Positions 11,801 through 23,800 of a stretch of 64,000 nucleotides of DNA are shown here, piece by piece. The DNA is from Harmothoe impar. Lineage: Eukaryota > Annelida > Polychaeta > Phyllodocida > Polynoidae. The translations under genes and the position numbers were made by a program. The stretch spans positions 41,645,523-41,709,522 of the forward strand of contig OX381717.1 in the NCBI GenBank assembly GCA_947462335.1, in the 5' to 3' direction. The first letter of the stretch is position 1. The number at the start of each line of letters is the position of its first letter. Under the pieces are notes generated by a model that had not been told where the DNA came from, made no database searches, and worked only from the letters and a program-made list of their open reading frames with translations.

Positions 11801-14800
11801 CACAAGGCTACAACCCCCAACAGCAGCCCCAACAGCCACCTCAAGCTATCCAGCCTGACGTGCTTCAACAGATCAAGCAGCTACTAGGATCTTCAAACTC
11901 GGGAAACTAGAGACCCACAGCGCCGCTGGGCCAGTGCGTTGTGAGCCTCTCCAACCCCCTATCAAGATCCAAGATCAACAACACCTAGGACAACCAAAGA
12001 CAATTGCTAGTATAGCAGAGACAATCCCCCAGTTACATACTGGGAAATCAAGCCGACCATCAGTGATTCATATCACACCTCAACAAGATGCATCGCAAAA
12101 GGAAATGGGTGAGAGTACCAAGATTTCTGTTGAACTTCTTAAAAATGGCTGTTTAAATGCAAGATTCTATGAACACACTGAAATACCTTGTTTAGTTGAC
12201 ACCGGTGCCACTATCACCTGTGTCAGGGATACTTTTCTTAGGGAAATTCAGAAATCTCGAGATGTAGAAATCAAAAAGAGAAAGTTCAATGTACACTTAG
12301 CAGACGGATCCATATGCCATGTAACACAAGCAGCAGTATTGAAATTCAAAATTCATGGTACCAGATTCGAATTCCCATTCTCAATTATTCCAAATCTCAC
12401 AAAGCCAGTTGTCCTAGGCACAGATTTCTTAAAAGCAACACGATCACAGATCGAATTCAATGTAGACCCAGAGCTACAAGTCAAGCCGGTCCGAGCTGTT
12501 AGGGAGGCTACAATCCTTCCTTTCACAGAACTAGCAGTTCTAGGACAAGTCACATCCCTCAAATGTTTAGAAGGATGTGTAGGCACATTAGACAATTTGC
12601 AGAGGAACAACAGAGTTCCATACCTAGTTCAAAAGGGAGTAGTAACACCCTCAGAAATGAACAGGCACCCAATCATACTGCTCAATACAAGCCACCGACC
12701 ATACAAGGTGAGGAAGGGTGATATAATAGCCCTATTCACAGAGGTAGATCCCTCTGAGTTACATCAACCAGATACTGACATCCCTACTGAGGAACCCACA
12801 CTACAAGTGCTAGACACTGAAGAGAATTGTAGTGACACAGAGTCAGACTGTGCCTCAGTATATGCAGATCCAGATACAAACCGTGGAGATGACACTGATG
12901 ATGAATTGGCCACAATTCACAGTGAGGCTCATGACATTATGCCAGACATAATGGAAAATGTGCCACCCAAATGTGTACTAACAGATATTGGACAAGAGAG
13001 ACTCCAAAAGTTACTCCACAAGTATCAAGATGTATTTGTAGGTAAAGACAATGACATAGGTACAACCCACCTATATACACATTCAATTCACATCAAACCA
13101 GATGCAGTACCATGTCACTACCTACCATACAGGCAGACGCCTGAGAAGCAAGCTAAGATGGGAGAAGTCTGTGAAGACCTAGTCAGACAGGGCATCCTCA
13201 GAGAATGTGCAGAGGGACCCTGGGCATCCAGATCATTTTTAGTACAGAAAGCATCTGGAGGCCAACGTCTAGTCACAGACCTACGCCACGTCAATGCTAA
13301 TATGATAAACCAAGCTTTATCAACGCCACGTGCAGACGACACACTACACATGATAGGGTCACTCAAACCTACTGTTTTCAGTAAACTAGATGCGCAACAA
13401 GGGTTTTTCCAAATTCCCATAAGAAGGGAGGATCAACACAAAACTGCTTTCATAGCAAATGACAAAAAATATGTCTACCAAAAGATGCCGATGGGTTTGG
13501 CTACCGCGCCGGCAGGATTTTGCCATCTAGTAACTCTAATTCTCAACAAACTGAAATACAAATGTGCCCTACCATACTTAGATGACATTCTAGTCCTATC
13601 ACCAGATGTAGAACGACATTTTTCAGACCTTGAAGATGTCTTCAAAAGCCTGAGAATTGGGAAACTCAAGCTAAAGAAATCAAAATGTGAATACTTCACA
13701 GATAGGATAGATTTTCTAGGAATGCGTGTCACACCAGATGGTTTACAACCATCCCCAGAAAAGGTGGAAAGTGTCAAAACTTTTCCCACCCCAAAATCTG
13801 TGAAACAAGTCAGATCATTCACAGGACTATGCCAATACTTCAAAAAGTTCATCAAAGACTATGCCAATATTGCTAGGCCACTGTACGACCTACAAACAAA
13901 CCTAAAGGTTTTCAAATGGAATGAAGAGGCAGACAATGCTTTCAAAACATTGAAACATGCACTCTGTACCCATGCACTATTGAGATACCCAGACTATGAC
14001 AAAGAATTCAGTCTAGCAACAGATGCTTCAAATGTGAGCCTAGGAGCCGTTCTATCACAACGCAGTAGTGAAGGAGTACTGAGACCAGTAGCCTTCGCAG
14101 GTAGAACACTATCAAAGCATGAAAGAAACTACAACACAACAGAAAGAGAGCTACTAGGTGTAGTATATGGGATACTACACTTTAGGCACTACTTAGAAAG
14201 TAGGCACTTTCAGTTGTACACAGATCATGCAGCTCTAATACCACTCCTCACAAACACAGGTTTGACCCACAGGTGGGCCAGATGGGCACTGGATATCCAA
14301 CAATTTGCATTCACAATACAACATGTAAAAGGAGATGACAACATTCCTCCAGATGTGATGTCAAGAAGAGAATATCCAGATGCACCACCAATGACCAACC
14401 CCCCACCACCTCCAAGAAGGAAAAGGGCAGCCACCAGAACCAAATTCTCTAAAATCCAAACCAAGATACCATTCAACAGAGATGACCCACCAAAATCAAT
14501 TGACAGACCAAAACCAGTGATCAGAGGTATCTTAAAAGAGACCACCCATTATGTGTTCTGTCATTGTGAAAGGGAATACTGTCAAGAGTATCCAGAAAAC
14601 TGTTTCACCCCGGTTGAGACCAACAGGATTGCACAGATGGTGAAAGCCACACCCCGTGAACCACCACACAGTGCATCAGAAAATCAGTTGGAAGAAAAAC
14701 TGCATAAAATTGCTTCAATCACCAAGGTAGTCAGATTTGCAGAAGAACAGCTGGATATGGAGGAAGAACAGGACAGAGACATTTGTGTTGTCACCACACG

Positions 14801-17800
14801 TTCAAAAGCAAAACGGTCGGTTGCAGAGGATACAAGGTCTAATGACCACCCTCAGCAATTAGGCCTAAAAGTCAAAAAGAACAAAGTGTCAACCAAATCC
14901 TCTTTCCCTACTAAATCCCCCATTTCAACACCCAGCACACCCACAGCCAATTTGCAGAAGCACTCAGACAGAGCAGGTACTGCACAGAAGGCTCACAAAA
15001 CCAAATCTGACCCCCATCCCAAAAGAACAAAGGCCGCCTCCACCAGCACAAACAGAGGAGCAGCCAGTTCAAAGGAGCAGACAGCCAACACAGACATAGC
15101 AGTTGAACAACCAAAGAAACAGACAAAGACCAGACCTGCACCAAAATCTCCTGAAACAATCCAGGCAGAGAAAGATAAAGAAAGGCTGGCACAGCATAAA
15201 ATGGAATTAGACCAGATGTTAGACCAAATCCCAGACAGTTCAATCAACTCCACACTGTTGAAAGAAGAACAAAGGAAGGACACTGGACTAATACCCATTA
15301 TAGACTACCTAGAGAAAGGTGACCTACCTGTAAAAAGCACTGAAGCAACAAAGATTAGGAATAATGCTCAGCACTACCTACTCCTAGACAACATTCTAGT
15401 ACACATATCCCCTACATCATGGAGAAAAACAGACACAGTACCACTACAAGTTGTAGTCCCAAAAACTTGGGTTGAAAACATACTGCAACACTTCCATGAC
15501 TCACCAATGGCAGGTCATGTAGGTACTTCAAAAATGATGTCTTCTCTCATACCTAGGGTATATTGGAAATCTATGATGGCTGATGTCAATCAGTATGTGT
15601 CAACATGTGACACTTGCCTAAAAGCAAAAAGGGCAGTGCACACCCACAAAACACCAATGACTGTAAGGGACTATATGCCAACCCCCATGAAGCACCTAAA
15701 CTTAGATGCTGTGGGACCACTCCCAGAAACAGCCAGGAAAAACAAACACATACAAGTTTGCATAGATTATTCAACTAGATATGTCATAGCATATGCCACA
15801 AAGGATCTCACAGCAGAAACCACACAACGTGAGTTCTACAAGAACGTCATATGTCAGCAAGGTGTACCAACTTCAGTTCAAACTGACAATGGCACCTGCT
15901 ACACAGGCAGCAATTTTAAGAAACTGATGAACACCCAGAAGATTAGACACGACCTGTCAAGTCCATACAGACCACAATCAAATGGATTAGTGGAAAGATT
16001 CAATGCCAGTATAGGAACAGCATTAAGGACTTTCTGTTCTCAGAATCAGAAAACATGGGACCTGTATATAGAATCAATTACATTTGCATTGAACAAAACA
16101 GAGTCCCAGACAACAGGTTACACACCATTCTTCCTACTTCATGGCAGAAACCCTCAAACCATTGTAGAAACTGCCCTAAACATAGAGGAAGAAATCAAAA
16201 CAGTAGCTGAGCATGTATCTGGAATGATACTGTCTCAAGATGAGTCTAGAAGAAAGGCAATAGACAGAGTCAAAAAGCTACAACAAGGAAGGAAGTCAAG
16301 ATATGACAAAAAGCTTACACCACAAGCTATACTTCCACTAGATATTGTATATATCAACATTCCCAGAATTCTGTTGACCACAGATTCAAAGAAGCTTCAA
16401 CCCCTATTCATGGGACCATATGTTGTTGCAGAAAGACCAACTCCAACCAGCGCAAGGTTGAAGAACCTATCAAATAACCTACTAGTCCCCAGACCAGTAC
16501 ATATTGATAGGCTCAAAAAGGTCACAACACTGAGGAAAAATGAGTTTGCACACAGACTCATTCCCCACACCTCAAAGTTTATCCACAGGATAACAAGGGA
16601 TAAAACCCAAATCACACTCACCAAAGAGTCAGTTGGTCTAAACCAAATAGTACCCAGACCAGCCCACCACAAGGTGAAAAGAAACTCCAGGCAAGGGAGA
16701 ATATCTAAGTAGATTACTTTTATATATTGACATGATCATATGGAATATCTATACCCACAGACTATGAATAATAGTCAAATAAGTATATAAACATTCTATA
16801 TGAAGGAAATTGATTTTCCAACAACTGTCCAAATCATAAATGATAAGTAGGGATTTCATATCAGCATAGGATATGAACCCACACAAAGGACAGAAAAGAC
16901 AATATACACTATATAAGTTACAAAAACAATGTGCACACAAAGTAGAATCAAAGGACAGATTACTACAGGGTTGAAGTCTGAAACCCAAAAAGGCTACACA
17001 CAAAAGCCAAAAGAGACTACCTAAAGGGATTAGCAACCCAAGCTTGAAGAAACCACAATTATCATACTTTGCATCAAAGGCTAGCATCCTTGAAAGAATG
17101 CACAATGAAAATGTTTGAACCTAAATCCTGTAAAGTACATGAAACAGAGCGTGCTATGCCAAGAGACTACTGTCTAGACACACCCTTACCCTTCAAAGGA
17201 CCCACACACCTGCCAGGGCATTCAAACCCCCACAGATGCAGGTAGTCCACACTAATTACCCCAGACATAATTACCCCAGTCAGACAAGCCAATGCTGGTG
17301 GCACACAGCTGAGCCACCAGGGAAACAAAGCCAGGCCCTCAATGGATGAGGGTAGGGTGGGCTACATAAGAGGCCCTGACTCCATAGCCAACTCACCAGT
17401 TCTACTCCTACAGCAGTCAGGCACACACCAGCTGGTCCTAGCCATACCAGTTCTCCTATAGCAGGAGGGACTCTGTCAGAAAGCAGACCACACCCACTCT
17501 ACAATATCATACCCAGTTACTACAATCTTGGGAAAGGACTCTAGCACAGATTGGACATTAAGCCAACACTAGCTTGATCATGGAAAAAGGTACAGTTCAA
17601 ACACTACATTGATTATTATATTACTATTGGGACCAACCAGGATTTCTGCTCTCAAAACTATGTACACAGAGGCAGTGCCAAGTGGATACTTCACATAAGC
17701 AAAAAGGATAGCTCACAAAATCAGCAAACCAATTTAAACCTAAGTATATTGCAAAAACACTAGTAGAAGTCTTACTAAGACATAGAATATATTTTATATT

Positions 17801-20800
17801 TCAGGCATGCTAAAGCCAATCCTACTACTAGTGATGATGGCCACTTCTCAAGCCATCACATATGTGCCCACCGTTAGACAGAACGTTGGAGCCATATATG
17901 AGCCATTACCTGAACCATTGGTCAATGGGCACGATACCACAACCATGATATTGGCAATACCATACCATATACCTGCTCCACCAGAGACCGAAACCAAAAT
18001 ACTGGACCAGGTTATGGCACCGACATTTCCTACCCTGCATGACGACAGTTCTACCAGTCAGATATTACAGCAAGCAAGGGAACTAGATCTGTTAATAGAC
18101 ATAACAGACAAGGAAATTAACTCTACCTTAGCATCCATCCATTTGTTCCTATCAAATCCAATTAACAGTCAAGGAAGGTACAGAAGAGCACCACTTGGGT
18201 TCCTAGCCCGACTCTTCAGAGGAGCAATAGGTCTTGCCACACTAGATGACGTCAAAGAGGTCATGGACCAGATAAAGAACATAGACGGCATTCTAGAAGC
18301 TTTTTCTAAGCAAGACAAAGAAGCAGCTATATTAATTGATAAGGTCACACAACGCCAAGACAAATTTGTCAAGGCATATGTTAAGGATAAAAGTATGCTA
18401 GACCAAACCATGAACACTCTAGGCCAAAATATGAATATATGGGCTCAAAATATGACCGCATCTCTGAACACTTATGCAAATCACGAGCACACACAAAGAA
18501 GGAAGATCCAAATTTTAACTGATGCACTCACCATTATTGTAGCAAGAATGAACTATCTGCAGGCATTGCAGCGCACCACATCAGCACTCAGGATGCTATC
18601 AGCAGGCATTATGACTGCTGACATAGTACCACCAGCTGAACTAACGGAGCATCTGAATGATCTGGACATGACACTCAGAATACACTCACCAGGATCAAAG
18701 GTCGCCATAACTGACCTTGACTACTATTATTCCCAAAGAATGATATCCTACACCTATTCGGAACGGCACATATACATCCACCTGGATATCATTGTAGCAT
18801 CCACCGTCTCCACCTTCAGAGTATTTCAACTGGTAACTACACCAGTACCAATCAACACCAAGGAGACACCTACAAAGGGAGTAACCCAATTAATTACTGA
18901 TGTCAAATTCTTGGCTATCTCTGAAGATGGTTCACTATTTATTGAACTGACAAATACAGATATGCTAACCTGTCCAGGAACTAAGATCAAAATTTGTACC
19001 AAAACTAGCCCGAGAATCCATAGACATGTACCTACATGCACAGTAGCAATTTATTTGAACCAAGCTCAGCAAGTCAAGGAAATGTGCCAATTTACTATCT
19101 CACCCTTGAAGAGACCTATCTCACACGCTGTAGCCATTTCACAAGATGAATATCTTGTGACCACAAATTCTCCCACCTACACAGTTACGTGTCACGGGAA
19201 ACCAGCTACTACTCACAAAGCACCATCACACTCAATCATAGGTGTACCATGCCTATGTACAGTGAATATAGATCACTATTCACTACCAAATTCTAGGTTG
19301 CCATGCAACACTACAATTTCATTTCACTATGCTTTGGAGACTATAAACCTACCTTTTCTCGCGGCTCTAAATGAAATCAAAGAAATTGGACCAGACTCCA
19401 AGGCAAATTTGCCACCTTTTCCAAAGGTCAACCTATCCAGGACACTGGATATGTTAAGGAAATCAAGTAATATTGATGAATCAACATTACTAGACCTAAA
19501 CCCATTCGCAAAAACCCTGCTAGATGATGCCTCCAGCCTGGCTAAGCCACTGGAAAATAGACTAATAGAGTCCTATCTATACAAATTTGCACGGCATCCA
19601 GCAGCATCTATCATACCAATGATACTTTCGGTTATAGCTACAATTTTGGCCACATACACCCTATTCAAAATGCACAGAGGATCCACACTACTAGCTTATA
19701 TGCCAACTGCAAAAGCATATAGATTTGTCACAGAGAAGCCTATGGAAAAAGCCTTCGAAACCCTATACAAGAAGGACACCACCACGGCACCAATAGAACA
19801 GGGCCCCACCCCTATTCTAACCATCCATGAGACCCATACTCTTATCATAGCCATACTATTCACACTCACCATTTACTCAGCCTACAGGCTGACCAAATAT
19901 CTAAAGAGTATGGCAACCAAGCACTGTGGAAAGGGAAAAGTCACCAAGAGGACAAATCCCACAGTAGTACTAAAAGTCTACAAAGGAGACACCAACTTCT
20001 CCTTCCCCTTGCGTCCAGTGCCACATGAGTTTGATACAATTATAAAAGCTTCAGCCCCAACATACAGAGATATGATTATAAAAATGTACCCTCTCCCAAG
20101 ACTAGTATTTGAATGGAATGGACCAGTAGTAATTACTACTAAGAAAGGAGAGACCGCATATTTACTGCCAGAAACTATCAATCTACCATGGCGTGCCAGG
20201 TTCAGCATAATACCAGCGCTCAGGGAACCTAACCTAGATTTTGCCATGTTACTACAAAATGACATTTCACCCCAGCCCGTTACCATGGATACCCATGAGT
20301 CAAAGCTGGAAAACATCATAATTGACGACCAAAGAGAGAGCACCAATACATTCAAAAATGTACTCACCATACTCACCCAACCACCTACAGCTGTAACTAG
20401 TGAGAAAGTACATGGGGAAGAATAAACACAATTATACAGGATTGAGATTGACCAAAACTTTTGTGAAAAGTTGGTTGGCCCTGAAAAGGACCGTTTATTT
20501 TGACATTTATAAATGCCACCCACTAGTTGTTATAGTCCCCCCATCCCAAGGCCTCCCAGGACTCGGCCAACTCGGCAGCGGCAGGAGATCCAATCCACGT
20601 ATCATCACTGAAGAGCCACTCGTTCTCCTCCCTCCACTGGACAAAACATGCCTCCAAAGTAGACAAAGCATGCTCAGCGCTGTCTGCAGCATCACCTGTC
20701 ACCGTGTAAGCACATAGGCCGACAGCCAATAGGAAGTCCCAGATGACCCCATCATTTCTGGTGAAAAGCAGTCGCGGGTCATATCCATCCAGATCACGTA

Positions 20801-23800
20801 GGGCCTGAGCCAACAGCTCCAGAGATGCCGCCCTGCGCATGGAAATCCCGCCAGCACCAAGGAAGTACCAGCCGTGATGACGGCACACCAAAACATCACC
20901 TAAACTGGCAATGTCGCGCCGGACTTTATGCAACCACCGCGTCCTTACTGAGTCATATCGACTCAGAATACTCCTAAAAGGAGTCCCAGGAGTCAGCCCC
21001 TCCAAGGTGTTTTGATCACCCAACCACAGGTCCAAGGCCTGCATGTCACCCTGCAGCCAGGCCTCAGGGAGATATGCAAGTACCTCAGGTACAGCCTCCA
21101 ACTCGTCCTCCAAAATTGCCATATGCGCCATACTGTGTTATCTCAAGGGTACTCAAGGTATAAGTGATCCTACTGTGGTCTACACAGCCTTTATAACCCC
21201 TCCCCACCCCCAAATGACACTGTTCACCCTCTGAAGTGATCCCCTCACTTCAGGTGACAAGTCCATGAGAAGGCACATGATCTGCTCACCAAAAGGTGTC
21301 AACCACCGGTGTCACCGCGGCACACGATGCATTTTGCGCCGCATGACACAATAGCCTCAAGGTGCCACACAAAAATCTGCTCAAGGTGCAAAATTTTCAA
21401 ACTCTCACAATCCCAAGGTCAAAGCAAGGTCTCAGTGTGTGTCAGTAGTATCAGGGAATCAATTTTAAGGTATCCCAAAATGAAACAGCCAATTTTTGAA
21501 AAATTGAAGTTTTACAAAAACAATTGCGTACTCTTAACCATGTCAAACTTGCTCAAACATGCATTTATATGTATGAAATTGTATTATTACAATCTAAATT
21601 GCTAACCAAACATGTTTGTATATAACACTGTATTTTACACTGTATACCTTTGTATTATGTAAGACTATTTACAGAAAAACATGAAGCAAAAAAGGAGATA
21701 GTCCGCTGACTAACCCTAGGATACTACACAAAAGACTTAAATCTCACAGCAGCGGCCCACTGCAAAGACATTTCTGATCAAAGTGTAGATCCACAAGTTG
21801 CAAATTGCCAACACCAAGAATCTTGTAAGATTCAACTATCATTGCAGAAACAAGATACCAAGTCATTTTTATGACATTATGAACACTTACCCTCCACCGG
21901 ATAAGGACAAAATATCTGCATAAAAAGGACTGTACTTGTACATACAAACTTACAAATTTAAGTAATGCAAAATGTCAGATGACACAATTATGAACACTTA
22001 TCCGCCACCGGACAAGGACATAAGTATGCATAAAATGTACATTACTGATTGCTATATCACGCAAATCCATAGATAAGCGCTATCTAGAAATAAGAAAACA
22101 AACTTCAAGCCGGTTGGCCTACTTTTATATAAAAGTGGCCTTGGTTTTTTTGGTATCAAACAAAAAGTTTGTAAAAGATTATCATAAGATTTTGCATAAT
22201 TTGCATTATACTCTGTATATTTGTATTCACATGTGAACATTGATATATCAAAATCCACTCAGTTCCACAAAGCACCTATTCACCAAAGACAGCCTATTAC
22301 TTGATAACACATTTTTCATCATGTTTTAGAATTAAGACAAAGATGTACCATGCTGTGTATATAATTCAAACAATGATTTGAAAAGTGTCAGATAAAGACA
22401 CAATGTATTACTACACTGTATAACATGTGATTAAGAAAGTACCAAATTGGTACAAAGAAGGTTTACATACCTTATAGTTAAGATTACACTGTATATAATG
22501 TAGATGACTAGCCAAGCACAAAACCAAAATTCTCCCCAGACCTTTGGTATTTACATACTCTCACATCATCTATATTACAAAAAAAGTGTACTTCACTACA
22601 ACAAACAAAAGAACAAAAAAAAAAAAAAAAAAAAAAGGGTAAATCCTATTTGCCACCAAAAATTGTGGATAAAATTCCAAAATTCACCCCAAATTTTTAG
22701 ATGGAATGACAACTGACGGAGAGTTGTCCTTTTTCCCGAGGGGGAGGCACCTGTCATGTGACGCACGTGGCCTAACACGTGAGGCACGTGCAGGTCGGTA
22801 TACTCCCTCTCAAAGGCTCTTATGTAAGTGTCACATGCTGCCACACGTGACACAACCCCCTCAGGCCGTCACGGGCGCCCCAGAGCCGTCACAGGCCGCT
22901 GCACAAGCCTCAGGACCGTCACAGGCCGCTGCACAAGCCTCAGGTCCGTCACAGGCCGCTGCACACGGTCACATAGGGGCATAGTGTACCTTGGCCAACC
23001 ACTGTCAACTGACACTAACACTCAAGATGCCATGCTGGTAGCCTGGCCCCCTTAAATAGGGTCAGGTCCCAGCACTGGGCATCTCCATCCTCACTCTACA
23101 CATGGACACCACTGAGCAAGGACCTCTCCACTGACTGAGAACAAGGCTATAGGCTATGCCCTACTAGGCCCAACTATCAGACATGGTGTAGGACCCCCTT
23201 GGCTCTAGTCCATTACTAACCTCAGGGTTCCTAGGTATACTTACCAAGACCTATACTATTGTGTGGATAGGTGTAACTGGGTGGAACCTACTTGTACTTA
23301 CTGTACTGTTGCTGTCAACTTGTAATAAATACCAACTATACTACAAGACCTCAAGACTTACTCAGATTCATACATTTTAAAGGAGTCTCCCAACTAAGGG
23401 GATTCCTTGTATGACACTTTATTCTAATTTTCCAAAAGTTGATATTAGACTGTACAAGGCATGGATTATAAAATATATGAGGGTAGAGATTTAATGTTTA
23501 TTTTTGGAATATTCTGTGACCATTAATGTTACTGAAAGAGTCATTACTATGTATTTTACAGGGTTCGTACACCGACTACATCGCAGTAGATGAGGAGGTT
23601 GGACAACTGGTGGAACACGTTCAGCGACTCGTCAAAGACAACGGAGAGGAATGCACGGTAGGTCCTAAATATTTAACCCTTATGGACGGCATTTAGCCCT
23701 TAATGAACGGAATAGCGCTGCCATGTAGTACATCATGCTGACGTATGATGCATTAAAGCACCATGTTGCTCTTAAAGGGTTACTTATACTTATGCAGCAT

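Larger units (their letters stand above)
9196..23416 (+). mobile_element. Complete Ty3/Gypsy-lineage retroelement with envelope (errantivirus-like ERV), 14,221 bp
   Basis: The element has two 665-bp LTRs that begin TG and end CA, and CTTT on both sides (9192-9195 and 23417-23420) as a 4-bp target duplication. Inside are gag (10135-11910), pol (-1 frame, to 16712), env (17807-20425), an opposite-strand gene (20523-21131) and a 1.5 kb untranslated 3' region. The pol order is protease, reverse transcriptase, RNase H, integrase, as in Ty3/Gypsy (Metaviridae). All main frames are open and the LTRs differ at two sites, so the insertion is young and could be functional. It lies in a dynein intron in sense orientation. 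Confidence 0.95.

Noticed and set aside
11329..11868. Long Val/Thr/Ser-rich frames on both strands over the end of gag
   Set aside because: They are shadows of the Ser-Arg-Asp codon repeats of gag, and the compositions are absurd for proteins.
16749..17105. 118-codon hydrophobic frame on the minus strand between pol and env
   Set aside because: It opens with a non-ATG codon and follows from the A-rich plus strand; no promoter or poly(A) signal was seen.
21309..21605. 98-codon plus-strand frame after the opposite-strand gene
   Set aside because: It starts with GTG, has no recognisable features, and covers a change in base composition.
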